From contig JAJFKS010000024.1 of NCBI GenBank assembly GCA_021773115.1, positions 1 through 52,951 of the forward strand: a stretch of DNA of 52,951 nucleotides, written 5' to 3'. Positions 41,896-51,662 of the stretch are shown one piece after another; position 1 is the first letter of the stretch, and the number at the start of each line of letters is the position of its first letter. The notes beneath the pieces are model-generated. The model did not search any database. It worked only from the letters and a program-made list of their open reading frames with translations, and was not told the origin of the DNA. The stretch is from Woeseiaceae bacterium. Lineage in GTDB: Bacteria > Pseudomonadota > Gammaproteobacteria > Steroidobacterales > Woeseiaceae. A program made the translations under genes and the position numbers.

Positions 41896-43041
41896 TTAGG
41901 CGAGCGGCGCATGAGGGTAGTCCGGCTGACGGTTTTGAAACGATAAAATATTTGGTTTTACAATAAGCCCGGCATCGATATTCACCGACCGGCGAATGGT
42001 TTCATTCTTCTGCCAACTGTCACGCCCTTCGATCACCGTCGGCAAATGCACTACGAGCGCAGCAGAAATCGAACGAGTCGCACTTTCCCAGAGATAGCTC
42101 GGCGTATGATCAACGGCATAATAATCTGTCTTGCCAACTCTGAACATTGGGTTTTTGAACGTGGTTGGCTTGGCAAAATAGAAACCCATACCCTCGTCGC
42201 AACTAACATCAACGATCAAACTGCCAGGCTTCAGGCATGTTTTCTCTGTCTCGATGATGAAGTCCAAAGGATGATCGGGTTCCTGCAAGGTACCGTTCAC
42301 AATAATGTCTGACTCGCTAATCAGGTCTGATAATGCGGTCTCACTGCCATCGTGCTCGACCACCAGCATGCGTGCTTCACCGTTGTCGCCCTCCCGGATA
42401 CGGACGTAGTGGCAATCAAGCACCTCTTCGCGGACTTCGTGATCGGGACGTTGGATGCATATCGTAATATCTCTGAACCCATGCGCCTTCAATGCGTAAA
42501 TCGCTCCACGGCTGACTGCGCCAAAACCAAAAATTATCGTTTTTCTCTGGTTGCCATAATGCCCGTCAATCCCTTTTAGACGGAGAGCATGCAAGATGGC
42601 GCAATAGCCTGCCATTTCGTTATTCTTATAAAATGTGTGGCGACCAATTTGCCCGGAAGGGCTCCAGACAAACATATCTTCGAACGCAATAAGAGTCTGC
42701 TTGCGGTCAACTGCTGCCTGGGTAATGGCGCGCTGCTGGGCACAATGGGGATAACCCCAAAGAATTCCGCCCTCACGAAGATCCTCTAAGTCTGCTAATA
42801 GCGGCTTGGTCAATATGACATTCCCAAGCTCTTTGAGGAGTTCGTGCCGCGAAGCCATACCACCCACTTGAGAACTGAGCTCAGCGTCTGAAATGCCAAA
42901 TGCTGCGCCATACCCTTCTTCAAAAATCAGCTGCCTTCGGTATTTTTCAGCGATTCGTGGCAGATGATTCGGGTGAATTGGCACGCGTTGTTCATCTTCT
43001 TTTTTGGATGTCCCAATGACCCCAAAGCTTAATGCGCTCAT
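41896..43041 (-). CDS. N5-(carboxyethyl)ornithine synthase-like enzyme
   Basis: A 381-residue protein with the alanine dehydrogenase/transhydrogenase N-terminal domain (KKEDEQRVPIHPNHL) and an NAD(P)-binding domain whose Rossmann loop is IIFGFGAVSRGAIYALKAHG. Lactococcal CEOS joins pyruvate to ornithine or lysine reductively. Conserved features of that clade include LWGYPHCAQQRAITQ and the DHTPSYLWESATRSIS end block. Saccharopine dehydrogenase-like activity is another possibility. AAGGAAAG precedes the ATG. Confidence 0.85.
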   Translation of the reverse strand: MSALSFGVIGTSKKEDEQRVPIHPNHLPRIAEKYRRQLIFEEGYGAAFGISDAELSSQVGGMASRHELLKELGNVILTKPLLADLEDLREGGILWGYPHCAQQRAITQAAVDRKQTLIAFEDMFVWSPSGQIGRHTFYKNNEMAGYCAILHALRLKGIDGHYGNQRKTIIFGFGAVSRGAIYALKAHGFRDITICIQRPDHEVREEVLDCHYVRIREGDNGEARMLVVEHDGSETALSDLISESDIIVNGTLQEPDHPLDFIIETEKTCLKPGSLIVDVSCDEGMGFYFAKPTTFKNPMFRVGKTDYYAVDHTPSYLWESATRSISAALVVHLPTVIEGRDSWQKNETIRRSVNIDAGLIVKPNILSFQNRQPDYPHAPLA

Positions 43042-43421
43042 AGCTTTCCTTCAGTGAAGCGATCTTATCGAGCCACCATAGCAGGCTGGTGAGATTTGGT
43101 TCGTCGGCAAGTTGCCTGTGGCTTCTCGGAGAGTGCGTGCGCCCGTGACGTTGATTGCCAGGAATTGGCTGGCTTTGGCTTTGGCGCTGACTGCGACCAG
43201 TCAGAATGGCGGGTATTTTGGCTGTCGACCGTCTGCTTTTCCAGAGGGCCACCATCCGAATGAAGTGCTGCGCCGCCGGACAATGCGCTGAACTTGCGAA
43301 TGGCCCCGTCATCATTCTTGCATCCGCAGGAATGTCACCGTACGCTGGTTTCATCAAGTCCAGAGCTTAGGAATCAACGGAAGGGTGATCATTTCGTTGC
43401 GCTGAATCGCACTCAAAAACC
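43042..43421. other. 380-bp gap between divergent genes
   Basis: I see no recognisable gene here. Two minus-strand frames stay open over most of it (43065-43283 and 42992-43357), but neither looks like a known family, and the longer one overlaps the CEOS-like gene. They may be remnants of a lost gene. No strong promoter or hairpin stands out. Confidence 0.35.
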
Positions 43422-43967
43422 ATGTCCGATAAACCTGTTATCCGCCTTGCGTACGCCGCAGACCTCCCTGACTTGGTTGACCTCGCCGCGCGGTCCTTTC
43501 GGGATGCGTTTGAAGACGACAATGATCAGCACGATATCGAGGACTACCTGCGTAATTCGATGTCGCTCGAGAATCTTGAGGAAGAGTTTCGCGACGCGGA
43601 AAGTCGATTTCTGCTTGCGTGTGCGGATGATATTGAGAAGCTATTGGGGTATGCCAAACTTCGTAACGGATCGAAACATGCAAGCGTTTCGGGCGAAGCG
43701 CCAATCGAGGTGGTGCGAATTTACGCGGATAGCTCGATGATCGGAAAAGGCGTGGGTGCGGCGCTGATGACCGAGTGTTTTAAGCAAGCGCACTCGTTGG
43801 CTTGCGATGTGATTTGGCTCGGCGTTTGGGACAAGAACCGGCGAGCAATTCAATTCTACGAGCGTTGGGGGTTTTCGATCGTCGGTGAGCACGAATTCAG
43901 GTTGGGCTCTGATATTCAGAATGACCTGATCATGAGCAAAAGTTTGTCGTTCGGAAGCTGCCGCTAG
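43422..43967 (+). CDS. GNAT-family N-acetyltransferase
   Basis: A 181-residue acetyltransferase. The acetyl-CoA loop is SMIGKGVGAALMTECF (Q/RxxGxG/A type), preceded by the strand EVVRIYAD and followed by DVIWLGVWDKNRRAIQFYERWGFSIVGE, the classical GNAT end. The start ATG follows CACTCAAAAACC and lacks a strong binding site. The last 4 bp overlap the convergent CNB-rhodanese gene. The substrate is unknown. Confidence 0.88.
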   Translation: MSDKPVIRLAYAADLPDLVDLAARSFRDAFEDDNDQHDIEDYLRNSMSLENLEEEFRDAESRFLLACADDIEKLLGYAKLRNGSKHASVSGEAPIEVVRIYADSSMIGKGVGAALMTECFKQAHSLACDVIWLGVWDKNRRAIQFYERWGFSIVGEHEFRLGSDIQNDLIMSKSLSFGSCR

Positions 43968-45025
43968 AGTTCGCTGCGGTTGAGTCCGCCTTTTAACACA
44001 GCCGTCTCAAAACCCTGCTGACTCAATATGAATGCCGCTGCAGAACTGCGCCGTCCGGTATCACAATAAACAACGTAGGGAGTCTTGCGATCCAGGAGGT
44101 CGAGTTTGTGGCGCAGCAGGTACAGCGGCAGGTTCGTGGCGTTCGCTTTGCTGAATGCCTTGAACTCACTCGGAACACGGACGTCAAGCCACTTGCCGCC
44201 CTGGCTCACGGCTTCATCTGCATCCTCATGTTCCAGAGAAATGATCATTGCCTCATTCAGAAGAGACTGAAAATCATCCCGATCCAATTGCATCAGCGTG
44301 CCGTCAGTCTGCATTGTTATTGTCGCGTTGCGAGCTTCATTTGATATCAATGCCTCCTCTCCGAAGGTGTGGCCCACGCCCAGTTCGGCAAGATCAATAT
44401 TTTCCTTACCGGCTGGGGTCTCGCGAGTAACCATGCATCGACCGCTTTTTATGATATAGAAATGATCGCCAATACTGCCTTGGCGGATAACGACATGCCC
44501 GGCTTTGTAGTCAACTCTTTTCAGGCGCATGAAAATCATCTGGATATTCTGCGGCGGTATCAGCTGGAAGGTCTTGGTGCGTAACAGGGCGCTCATCCAG
44601 TCGCCTTCCGCTTCATTGAGTTCAGACCGAATGTCGCCAACTTCATAGATACCGGTTTGATCCAGTGTCAGCTTCACATCGAGCAGTTCGCTGTCGATAC
44701 TAAAATACTGAACATCGTCCATTGCAACAGCAGACTGTCGGCGGGGTAGTAATGGAGCGATTGGGTTACGCGCCTCATCGGTACCGCCGACAACGGTATC
44801 GAGTTCCTGATCGCCGTTTCGCAACGAGATCGTTCCGGAGAGCAAATATATCGCGTGCTTGCCCGTGTCGTCCTTTTCAAACAGCACCTGGCCCCGATTC
44901 GCCTGCAGGACCTCAATGTCGTCTAGCAGTTCGTCGAGTTTCGTGTATTTAAGCGCGTTGAATGGCGAGAAATTGCCAAGTAGCGCGACATCCATGCCCT
45001 TAGCCATTAAGTTTGTAGGCTCCAT
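43964..45025 (-). CDS. Double cyclic-nucleotide-binding domain fused to rhodanese
   Basis: A 353-residue fusion. The first CNB-like domain (about 15-125) is degenerate: it keeps the jelly-roll (VLFEKDDTGKHAIYLLSG) but not the nucleotide cassette. The second (about 140-260) has the phosphate cassette FGEEALISNEARNATI, although the canonical arginine contact is only approximate. The C-terminal rhodanese domain (about 270-353) has WLDVRVPSEFKAF and the active-site loop CDTGRRS. It may couple cAMP or another ligand to sulfur transfer; the arrangement occurs in gammaproteobacteria without a proven function. Confidence 0.85.
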   Translation of the reverse strand: MEPTNLMAKGMDVALLGNFSPFNALKYTKLDELLDDIEVLQANRGQVLFEKDDTGKHAIYLLSGTISLRNGDQELDTVVGGTDEARNPIAPLLPRRQSAVAMDDVQYFSIDSELLDVKLTLDQTGIYEVGDIRSELNEAEGDWMSALLRTKTFQLIPPQNIQMIFMRLKRVDYKAGHVVIRQGSIGDHFYIIKSGRCMVTRETPAGKENIDLAELGVGHTFGEEALISNEARNATITMQTDGTLMQLDRDDFQSLLNEAMIISLEHEDADEAVSQGGKWLDVRVPSEFKAFSKANATNLPLYLLRHKLDLLDRKTPYVVYCDTGRRSSAAAFILSQQGFETAVLKGGLNRSEL

Positions 45026-45261
45026 GTTCAGGCGAAATCATTTCGCTAAATAGGGGAGATTAACACTCGACGCTGCGGCGTTAAGGGACGTATTTCTCAG
45101 AATAACGAAGCCGACGGACTTGGGTGACCCGGTAATCGCTGCTGCCGACTCAAAGGCAATGTTCGTCATTAAGCCCTCGATGGCCTGGTGCTACACTGAT
45201 CCGCTGGTCGCTGGATAAATTGGCGCGAATGACGTGCCCGCATTTAAGCTTAAAGGGACGT

Positions 45262-45816
45262 ATGGAATCCGAAGCAATAGCGCACGTGGTGCGGCGGTGG
45301 GTAGAGGACTTGGTTGTCGGGCTGAATCTGTGCCCGTTTGTCGGTCGTGAAATTGCCAGTAACCGGGTGCGCTTTGTTGTGACCGATGTGACGACAGAAA
45401 AACAATTATTGGTGGCGCTGGAGAGCGAACTGGCGCTACTTGACGTGGATGCCGAAGTAGAAACTACCTTGCTTATTCATCCCGATGTGTTGCGGGACTT
45501 TTTCGACTACAACCAGTTTCTGGATACCGCAGAGCAGTTACTGGTGCAGTCGAAACTGGAAGGCATCTATCAAATTGCAAGTTTTCACCCGGACTACCAG
45601 TTCGCCGGCACCGCTGCAGGTGATGCGGAAAACTATACGAATCGTTCACCTTATCCCCTGTTACACATACTCAGGGAAGAGAGTCTCGAACGGAGCATCG
45701 CGGCTTATCCGGATGTTGAGCTAATTCCCGCCCGCAATATCGAACAAATGAAAAGCCTGGGACGTGAAAAATTACAGGCTTTACTCCAGGGCTGCTTCAA
45801 TGCGGGTGAGACTTAG
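45262..45816 (+). CDS. DUF1415 family protein
   Basis: A 184-residue protein of a family common in gammaproteobacteria. The conserved beginning is VVRRWVEDLVVGLNLCPFVGRE, and the DxxxFLD and SFHPDYQFAG blocks follow, ending with NYTNRSPYPLLHILREES. The start ATG 45262 has AAAGGGA six bases upstream. An earlier in-frame start at 45220 lacks a binding site. No enzyme function is known. A short direct repeat, AAGGGACGTAT, occurs at 45083 and 45252. Confidence 0.88.
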   Translation: MESEAIAHVVRRWVEDLVVGLNLCPFVGREIASNRVRFVVTDVTTEKQLLVALESELALLDVDAEVETTLLIHPDVLRDFFDYNQFLDTAEQLLVQSKLEGIYQIASFHPDYQFAGTAAGDAENYTNRSPYPLLHILREESLERSIAAYPDVELIPARNIEQMKSLGREKLQALLQGCFNAGET

Positions 45817-45880
45817 CGGCCACTGTGGTGTATATCGGCGTGCTTGGCTAGAGTAGGGAGACATTCACCTTCCGGACGCG

Positions 45881-47020
45881 ATGATGATGCGCAAACTACT
45901 GATGACCACACTCTCCGTGCTCGCGATGGCCTGTTCTCAGGCACAGACCAACCTGCCGTTTGAGGTAAGCACCGTTGCGTCATTTGACGAGCCGTGGGCG
46001 ATGGCCTTTCTCCCGGACGGCCGCATGCTGGTGACAGAAAAGAAAGGCCAGCTCAAGATCATCGCTCGGGACGGGCAGTTATTGGGTGTGATACGCGGCT
46101 TGCCGGACGTGGACTACGCCGGGCAAGGTGGATTCGGCGATGTTGTTTTGCATCCGGATTTTGCGAGCAATGGATTGGTCTACCTCAGTTACGTCGAGGG
46201 CGGCATCGGTGGCACGCGAGGTGCGGCCGTCGCCCGCGGTGTGCTTACCCTGGCGGAGCGGGGCGGGACATTGTCCGGGCTCGAGGTCGTTTGGCGACAA
46301 TATCCCAAGCTCGTCGGCTACGGTCATTACGGTCACCGCATCGCCTTCGACGACGACGGTTACCTTTGGATTTCCTCCGGCGATCGTCAGAAGTTCACAC
46401 CGTCGCAGGACATGCAAAGCAATATTGGCAAAATAGTGCGCCTGCACGACCACGGCTCGATCCCGGAGGACAATCCCTTCGTTGACTACTACAGCGTCGA
46501 CGCGTTTGTCGATGATGAAGGTGTGTATCCGGAAATCTGGTCACTGGGGCATCGCAATCTTCTGGGTATGACATTCGACCGAGATGGCCAGCTGTGGGTG
46601 GCCGAGATGGGTCCGGCCGGTGGCGACGAGCTAAATCGCATCGTGCGTGGCGGTAACTACGGTTACCCGCTGGTCTCCAATGGCCAGCACTACGACGGCC
46701 GCGCCATACCCGACCACGATACGCGACCCGAGTTCGAAGCACCTGTGCTGTGGTGGACACCAACAATCTCGCCCGGAAATATCTTGGCGTACAGCGGCGA
46801 CGCGTTTCCATCGTGGCGCGGCAACCTGTTAATTGCCGGGCTCTCTTCACGGGCCATTATCCGCATAGAGCTTGACGGCGACAGTGCAGTTGAAGCAGAA
46901 CGCTTCCCGATGGGTGCGCCGATGCGCGGCGTCTACCAGGGACCGGACGGTGCCTTGTGGGTGCTCGAGGATGAATCTCGCGAGGGGCAAGGGCGGCTGC
47001 TGAAATTGATGCCCAAATAG
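45881..47020 (+). CDS. PQQ-dependent sugar dehydrogenase-like lipoprotein
   Basis: A 379-residue six-bladed beta-propeller of the soluble aldose sugar dehydrogenase (YliI/Asd) group, which oxidises sugars with pyrroloquinoline quinone. A lipobox LAMAC marks Cys18 as lipidated. Motifs are DEPWAMAFLPDGRMLVTEK, GYGHYGHRIAFDDDGYLWIS with the catalytic-region histidine, WSLGHRNLLGM and VAEMGPAGGDELN. PQQ synthesis genes are not in the window. The next gene on this strand is a TonB-receptor relic. Confidence 0.9.
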   Translation: MMMRKLLMTTLSVLAMACSQAQTNLPFEVSTVASFDEPWAMAFLPDGRMLVTEKKGQLKIIARDGQLLGVIRGLPDVDYAGQGGFGDVVLHPDFASNGLVYLSYVEGGIGGTRGAAVARGVLTLAERGGTLSGLEVVWRQYPKLVGYGHYGHRIAFDDDGYLWISSGDRQKFTPSQDMQSNIGKIVRLHDHGSIPEDNPFVDYYSVDAFVDDEGVYPEIWSLGHRNLLGMTFDRDGQLWVAEMGPAGGDELNRIVRGGNYGYPLVSNGQHYDGRAIPDHDTRPEFEAPVLWWTPTISPGNILAYSGDAFPSWRGNLLIAGLSSRAIIRIELDGDSAVEAERFPMGAPMRGVYQGPDGALWVLEDESREGQGRLLKLMPK

Positions 47021-47023
47021 TAA

Positions 47024-47200
47024 AGGGCGCAAGCTCAAAACAGGCTCACAATTGAACCGTTTATTGGGATTAATAAAGTCTTCGATACAGACTTCACTGC
47101 CAATGCTCGTATCAATACCTTCGGTGGCCGTTACGTCGAGGCGGGCCCGGAGCGCAACGTTTATGGTGGGGTGCCTGTTCGGTATCGCTACAAGATATAG
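47024..47200 (+). pseudogene. Relic of TonB-dependent receptor C-terminus
   Basis: The frame after the dehydrogenase stop reads as the last two to three beta-strands of an outer-membrane receptor: RLTIEPFIGINKVFDTDFTAN, then ARINTFGGRYVEAGPERN and VYGGVPVRYRYKI before TAG at 47198. FGGRYxExxPxRNxYxGV is the typical receptor end, with the final aromatic strand. There is no start and no barrel upstream; about 58 codons remain. It is a deletion remnant, presumably of a siderophore or sugar receptor. Confidence 0.75.
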
Positions 47201-47541
47201 CTTCCACCCCGGAATGTGCTCACAGTCTTGCGCACACGGTTAGAGTTGTCGGCTCATAACGCTGATGCACCGAGTCGCGATGCAGAGCAGCGCTTGCCTC
47301 ACGAAATTGGAGGTTTATTTTAGTCTGCGACACGCTGAATTAAGGTTAGAATTGGTCGCTATCAAGTCGGCGCTTAAGGATCCAGGTCACGTTGTCGCTT
47401 TGCCATCAACGTGAGGCGTTACAAAATGACGGGCCTGATGTCGAAACTTGACACTGATGTTGCAGGTGATTTTCGGTGCGGTCACGGATCGATCCCGCCG
47501 GAAAAATAGATCGCACACCTGGCCTGAGGAGAGCGACGCAA
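47201..47541. promoter_or_regulatory. Region before the cytochrome-dehydrogenase operon
   Basis: No gene is seen in these 341 bp. TCACGTTG (47387-47394) and CAACGTGA (47407-47414) form an exact 8-bp inverted repeat around twelve bases. TTGACA at 47448-47453 is a good -35 but has no fair -10. The inverted repeat may be an operator for the operon that starts at 47542. Confidence 0.35.
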
Positions 47542-48843
47542 GTGATTAAGAAGATTATTTTCGGTTTGCTAACTTTCGTGGTGGTTGCGCTGATCGGTTT
47601 TGCGATTTACGCCCACGAGCCTGAAATTGCCCCCATTGCCAACGTCGACCGGTCGCAGTTCACTGCAGAAACGGTGGCAAAAGGGCGCGTTCTAGCGGCC
47701 GCAGGCTATTGTGCAACCTGCCACACGGCCGAAGACGGCGCGCTGTATGCCGGTAACTACCCGGTGGAAACTGGCTTTGGAACGCTGTATTCCACGAATA
47801 TCACGCCGGACCCTGAGTTTGGCATCGGGAACTGGTCGGAAGAAGCCTTTTTGCGCGCCATGCACGATGGGGTTGACCGTGAGGGGCGGCACCTGTTTCC
47901 GGCATTTCCGTACGACCACTTCACGAAAATGAGCGATGACGATGTCGGCGCTATATACGCCTACATCATGAGCGAAGTTGAACCGGTCCCGTCCGATCAG
48001 AAGAGCAATGAGTTGCTGTTCCCGATGGACCGACGCTTCCTGCAAGCCGGATGGAAACTGCTGTTTGTCAACTTCAGTAGGTTTGAGGCCGTCGCGGAAC
48101 AGTCAACTGAATGGAATCGCGGCGCTTATCTCGTTGAAGGCGTGACGCACTGTGGCGCCTGCCACACGCCGCGCAATGTGCTGGGCGCCGAAAAGAAAAG
48201 CGAGCATTTCGCCGGCGCGACCATTGATCAGTGGATTGCGCCTGCACTGACGGCCGAGAACGCCTCGGCCATCCACTGGTCCGCATCGGATTTCAGCAAC
48301 TTCCTGAAGATCGGCGGCACGCGCAATCACGGAGTTGCCGTCGGCCCAATGGGGCCCGTAGTTCATGCCGGGGTTCGGCAACTGCCTGACAGCGATCTCA
48401 AAGCCATCGGCGTCTATCTGGCCGAGAGGGCAGGCGCACCCGCAAGGGATGATGTCAACAGCGAAATCCTTAAAGCCAGCCTCGCAAAAGGTAAACCGCA
48501 AAAAAGTCATCGCTGGGATCAGGGCGCACGGCTGTATGCGGAAGCTTGTGCATCCTGCCATTACAACGCGGCGCAGATTGCGCTCAGTCGCCCGGACCTT
48601 GGTATCAATTCTGCAACCCGACTCGCGGAGCCCGGTAATCTGCTGCACGTGATACTTGATGGGGTCGGGAATGAAGATGGCTTAGCCGGCATTGTCATGC
48701 CCGGTTTTCGCGATGCATTTAACGATGAAGAAGTCGCGGCGATCGCGGCTTATCTGCGCTCGTCTCGGACTGACAAGGCGGCCTGGACCGATCTCTCCGG
48801 CAAGGTCGCAGCAATCCGGGCCGGACGCACAGCTGCGCAATAG
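47542..48843 (+). CDS. Triheme cytochrome c subunit of a periplasmic dehydrogenase
   Basis: A 433-residue membrane-anchored cytochrome with three c-type heme sites: CATCHTAEDG, CGACHTPRN and CASCHYNAA. The N-terminal anchor is IIFGLLTFVVVALIGFAIYA. This matches the cytochrome subunit of PQQ alcohol/aldehyde or isoquinoline-type oxidoreductases, which accepts electrons from the molybdenum subunit and passes them to quinone. The GTG 47542 is nine bases after GAGGAG. A longer frame to 47476 is unlikely. The Ccm system in this window would mature it. Confidence 0.92.
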   Translation: MIKKIIFGLLTFVVVALIGFAIYAHEPEIAPIANVDRSQFTAETVAKGRVLAAAGYCATCHTAEDGALYAGNYPVETGFGTLYSTNITPDPEFGIGNWSEEAFLRAMHDGVDREGRHLFPAFPYDHFTKMSDDDVGAIYAYIMSEVEPVPSDQKSNELLFPMDRRFLQAGWKLLFVNFSRFEAVAEQSTEWNRGAYLVEGVTHCGACHTPRNVLGAEKKSEHFAGATIDQWIAPALTAENASAIHWSASDFSNFLKIGGTRNHGVAVGPMGPVVHAGVRQLPDSDLKAIGVYLAERAGAPARDDVNSEILKASLAKGKPQKSHRWDQGARLYAEACASCHYNAAQIALSRPDLGINSATRLAEPGNLLHVILDGVGNEDGLAGIVMPGFRDAFNDEEVAAIAAYLRSSRTDKAAWTDLSGKVAAIRAGRTAAQ

Positions 48844-48861
48844 ACTGATAAGGAAAACCCA

Positions 48862-49335
48862 ATGATCAAATTGAAAGTTAACGGGCGCGACGTCAGTGTT
48901 GACGCTGATGCCGATACACCGCTTCTTTGGGTAATTCGCGACGAAATTGGTTTGATGGGAACAAAGTTCGGTTGTGGCATTGGCATGTGTGGTGCCTGTA
49001 CCGTGCATGTCGGCGGTCAGGCAACGCGTTCATGCATTACGCCGCTGTCAGCCGTCGCTGGCGCGTCGGTAACGACAATCGAGGGCCTCGACGAAACGGA
49101 CAGTCACCCGGTTCAGGAAGCGTGGCGCGAGCTGCGTGTACCGCAGTGTGGCTACTGCCAGTCCGGGCAGATCATGCAGGCGGCCGCGCTACTCAAAGAT
49201 ATTCCCGACCCAAGCGATGACGACATCGACGCCGTGATGACAGGCAATCTATGCCGGTGCATGACCTACCTGCGCATCCGCAAAGCCGTTCGCCGGGCCG
49301 CCGCCACCAACAGGGAGGCAAACAGCAATGTTTGA
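48862..49335 (+). CDS. 2Fe-2S subunit of a molybdenum hydroxylase
   Basis: A 157-residue protein of the IorA/xanthine dehydrogenase small-subunit type. The N-terminal plant-type cluster has [16 protein letters not shown] with a fourth cysteine in RSCITPL. The second cluster in the C-terminal helical domain has [10 protein letters not shown] and [12 protein letters not shown]. It carries electrons from the molybdenum centre to the cytochrome encoded 18 bp upstream. The stop overlaps the next ATG by 8 bp. Confidence 0.94.
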   Translation: MIKLKVNGRDVSVDADADTPLLWVIRDEIGLMGTKFGCGIGMCGACTVHVGGQATRSCITPLSAVAGASVTTIEGLDETDSHPVQEAWRELRVPQCGYCQSGQIMQAAALLKDIPDPSDDDIDAVMTGNLCRCMTYLRIRKAVRRAAATNREANSNV

Positions 49336-51649
49336 GCACAAGCTTGGTCAGCGTGGTAACGCCACGTCCGATATCACACGCCGCGGCTTCCTAGTATCCA
49401 TGGCTGCCGCGGGCGCCACTTTTGGTTTTCCTTTATCAGTGCGCGCGGCCATGGATCCCGCGACTGCAGATGGTATGCCGGTGGATGCGATCGGCCGGGC
49501 CTTCGAGCCTACGCTCTGGTACTCGATTGATACCGACGGGCAAGTCAACGTCAATATCATTCGCGCCGAGATGGGCCAGCACGTTGGCACCTCAATCGCA
49601 CGAATACTCGCCGATGAACTCGAGGTAGCCTGGGAGGATGTGCATATCACGCATGTCGACACGGCTGAGAAATGGGGATTGATGGTCACGGGCGGCAGCT
49701 GGTCTGTGTGGCAGAGCTGGCCAGTATATCGTCGGGCCGGTGCGGCAGGCCGTACGGCTTTGATCGAGGCCGCGGCGAAAAATTGGGGTATCGCTGCGTC
49801 ACAATGCAGTGCCCGCAACGGTCAGATTACTGGTGGCGGTCGCAGTGTGAGCTACGCCGAACTCGTCAGTGCCGGTCTTTCGCGCAGCTTTACTCAGGCG
49901 GAGCTCGAGGCACTGACGTTGAAGCCGCATTCCGAATTGCGCCTTGTCGGCAAAGACGTCACGGCTCTGGATATTGCGACCAAGACCAACGGCCAGGCTA
50001 TCTACGGCTTGGACGCCAGGATTGACGGCATGGTTTACGGCGTGCCGTTGCTGCCGCCGACCCGACTTGGTTCCAGCGTAAGGTCCATTGATGACAGCGC
50101 CGCAAAAGACATCGGTGGTTATATGCAGACGCTGCAGCTCGATGATCCGTCAGGAACCGTGCCGGGTTGGGTTGTCGTCGTCGGCAAGAATTTGATGGCG
50201 GCAAAAAAAGCGTCGCAAAAGATCAAGGTCGAATGGCAGGCAGGCGATACCGCCAGCGTATCGGAAGCAGACATACAGAACCATGCCCGAGAACTGATCG
50301 CCGACGAAGGCGTAGGTTCAATCCTGGATACGGGTGTTACCGACACTGGCCCCGTGTTCCAGGGTGCTACAGATACTTTCGATGCCGAATACACGACTGC
50401 GACGGTGCTGCACTTTCAACTCGAACCTGTGAACGCGACAGCTTTTCAGAACGATGATGGCGTCTGGGAGATCCACACTGGCAACCAGTGGCAATCGCTG
50501 ATTCTGCCGTCAATCGCAACAGCACTCGGCGTCGAGGCAGAACAGGTTGTCATGCGAACCTACATGCTGGGCGGCGGTTTTGGACGTCGCTTGAACGGCG
50601 ATTACGCAGTGCCCGCGGCGCTTGCTTCAAAAGCACTGGGTGGCAAGCCGCTCAAACTGGTGTTGTTTCGCGAGGACGATGCGAAGTTTGACAGTCCGCG
50701 CTCGCCGAGCGTGCAACGCCTGGCGATGGCCTTCGACGCGCAGCAACAGGTTATCGCGATGGAGCACCATGCTGCTGCAGGCTGGCCAACCGGTGTTATG
50801 TTTCCGGCGTTCATGCCCGATGGGAAAAACGGCCTACCTTTCGATCCTTTTGCTATCGACGGTGCCGATCACTGGTATTCGGTCGGTGCGCAAAAGGTCA
50901 GGGCAATTTCCAACGACCTCGCAAACCGAACTTTCCGGCCTGGGTGGCTTCGTTCGGTGGGGCCTGGCTGGACGCATTTCGCGGTCGAAAGTTTTATGGA
51001 CGAGGCAGCGCACAGAGTAGGCGCCGATCCCCTCAAGTTTCGTCTGGATCATCTGCTTGCCAACGGTCGTAACGCGGGTTCAGCGCCGAACTCCGTTGGC
51101 GGCGCAGCGCGGCAGGCTAAGGTATTGAAACGGGTGGCGGAATTGTCTGGTTACGGACGTACCGATCTCAGCAAGGACAGCGCGATTGGGATTGCGACAA
51201 CCTTCGGTCAATCGCGATCTATGCCAACCTGGGTGGCTGCAGCCGTGCAGGTAGATGTCGACAGGGTAACGGGTGAAGTCGACGTACGAAAACTCTGGCT
51301 AGTCTTTGATTGCGGCACGGTGGTGGATCCGGATGGCGCACTCGCACAGTGTGAAGGTGCAGCGTTGTGGGGGCTTTCCATGGCGCTATTCGAAGGAACC
51401 GAGATCGAAAATAGCAATGTGCGAGATCGCAACCTTAACACCTACACGCCGCTGCGCATAATTGACACGCCCGAGATCGAAATCGAGTTTGTCGACAGCA
51501 CGGAGGCACCCGTTGGACTGGGTGAACCGGGTACGACAGTTGTGGCACCGGCTATTGCCAATGCGATTTTCAATGCCGTCGGTGTGCGCTTGCGCCACTT
51601 ACCGATGACGCCCGATACGGTCCTGCAGGCACTGCAAGCACGCGAGTGA
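49328..51649 (+). CDS. Molybdenum-binding subunit of a periplasmic oxidoreductase
   Basis: A 773-residue large subunit of the xanthine dehydrogenase family, IorB/aldehyde-dehydrogenase type. A Tat signal is visible ([18 protein letters not shown]), consistent with export of a folded cofactor protein. The cofactor loop is [14 protein letters not shown] at about residues 413-425, and the catalytic glutamate is E733 in [10 protein letters not shown]. With the 2Fe-2S subunit and triheme cytochrome it forms a three-part hydroxylase for aldehydes or N-heterocycles. The exact substrate is unknown. No Mo-cofactor insertion chaperone (XdhC) is in the window. Confidence 0.92.
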   Translation: MFEHKLGQRGNATSDITRRGFLVSMAAAGATFGFPLSVRAAMDPATADGMPVDAIGRAFEPTLWYSIDTDGQVNVNIIRAEMGQHVGTSIARILADELEVAWEDVHITHVDTAEKWGLMVTGGSWSVWQSWPVYRRAGAAGRTALIEAAAKNWGIAASQCSARNGQITGGGRSVSYAELVSAGLSRSFTQAELEALTLKPHSELRLVGKDVTALDIATKTNGQAIYGLDARIDGMVYGVPLLPPTRLGSSVRSIDDSAAKDIGGYMQTLQLDDPSGTVPGWVVVVGKNLMAAKKASQKIKVEWQAGDTASVSEADIQNHARELIADEGVGSILDTGVTDTGPVFQGATDTFDAEYTTATVLHFQLEPVNATAFQNDDGVWEIHTGNQWQSLILPSIATALGVEAEQVVMRTYMLGGGFGRRLNGDYAVPAALASKALGGKPLKLVLFREDDAKFDSPRSPSVQRLAMAFDAQQQVIAMEHHAAAGWPTGVMFPAFMPDGKNGLPFDPFAIDGADHWYSVGAQKVRAISNDLANRTFRPGWLRSVGPGWTHFAVESFMDEAAHRVGADPLKFRLDHLLANGRNAGSAPNSVGGAARQAKVLKRVAELSGYGRTDLSKDSAIGIATTFGQSRSMPTWVAAAVQVDVDRVTGEVDVRKLWLVFDCGTVVDPDGALAQCEGAALWGLSMALFEGTEIENSNVRDRNLNTYTPLRIIDTPEIEIEFVDSTEAPVGLGEPGTTVVAPAIANAIFNAVGVRLRHLPMTPDTVLQALQARE

Positions 51650-51662
51650 GTGACCGAACCAG

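Noticed and set aside
43065..43283. 72-codon minus-strand frame rich in Ser, Lys and Pro
   Set aside because: No recognisable motif or ribosome binding site; probably a chance frame or an unidentifiable remnant.
45083..45262. AAGGGACGTAT direct repeat as a possible attachment site
   Set aside because: Only 11 bp, 170 bp apart, with no integrase or mobile gene between; the second copy overlaps a ribosome binding site.
47052..47243. Open frame of 63 codons overlapping the receptor relic
   Set aside because: It is read in a different frame from the recognisable receptor strands, has no binding site and no plausible composition.
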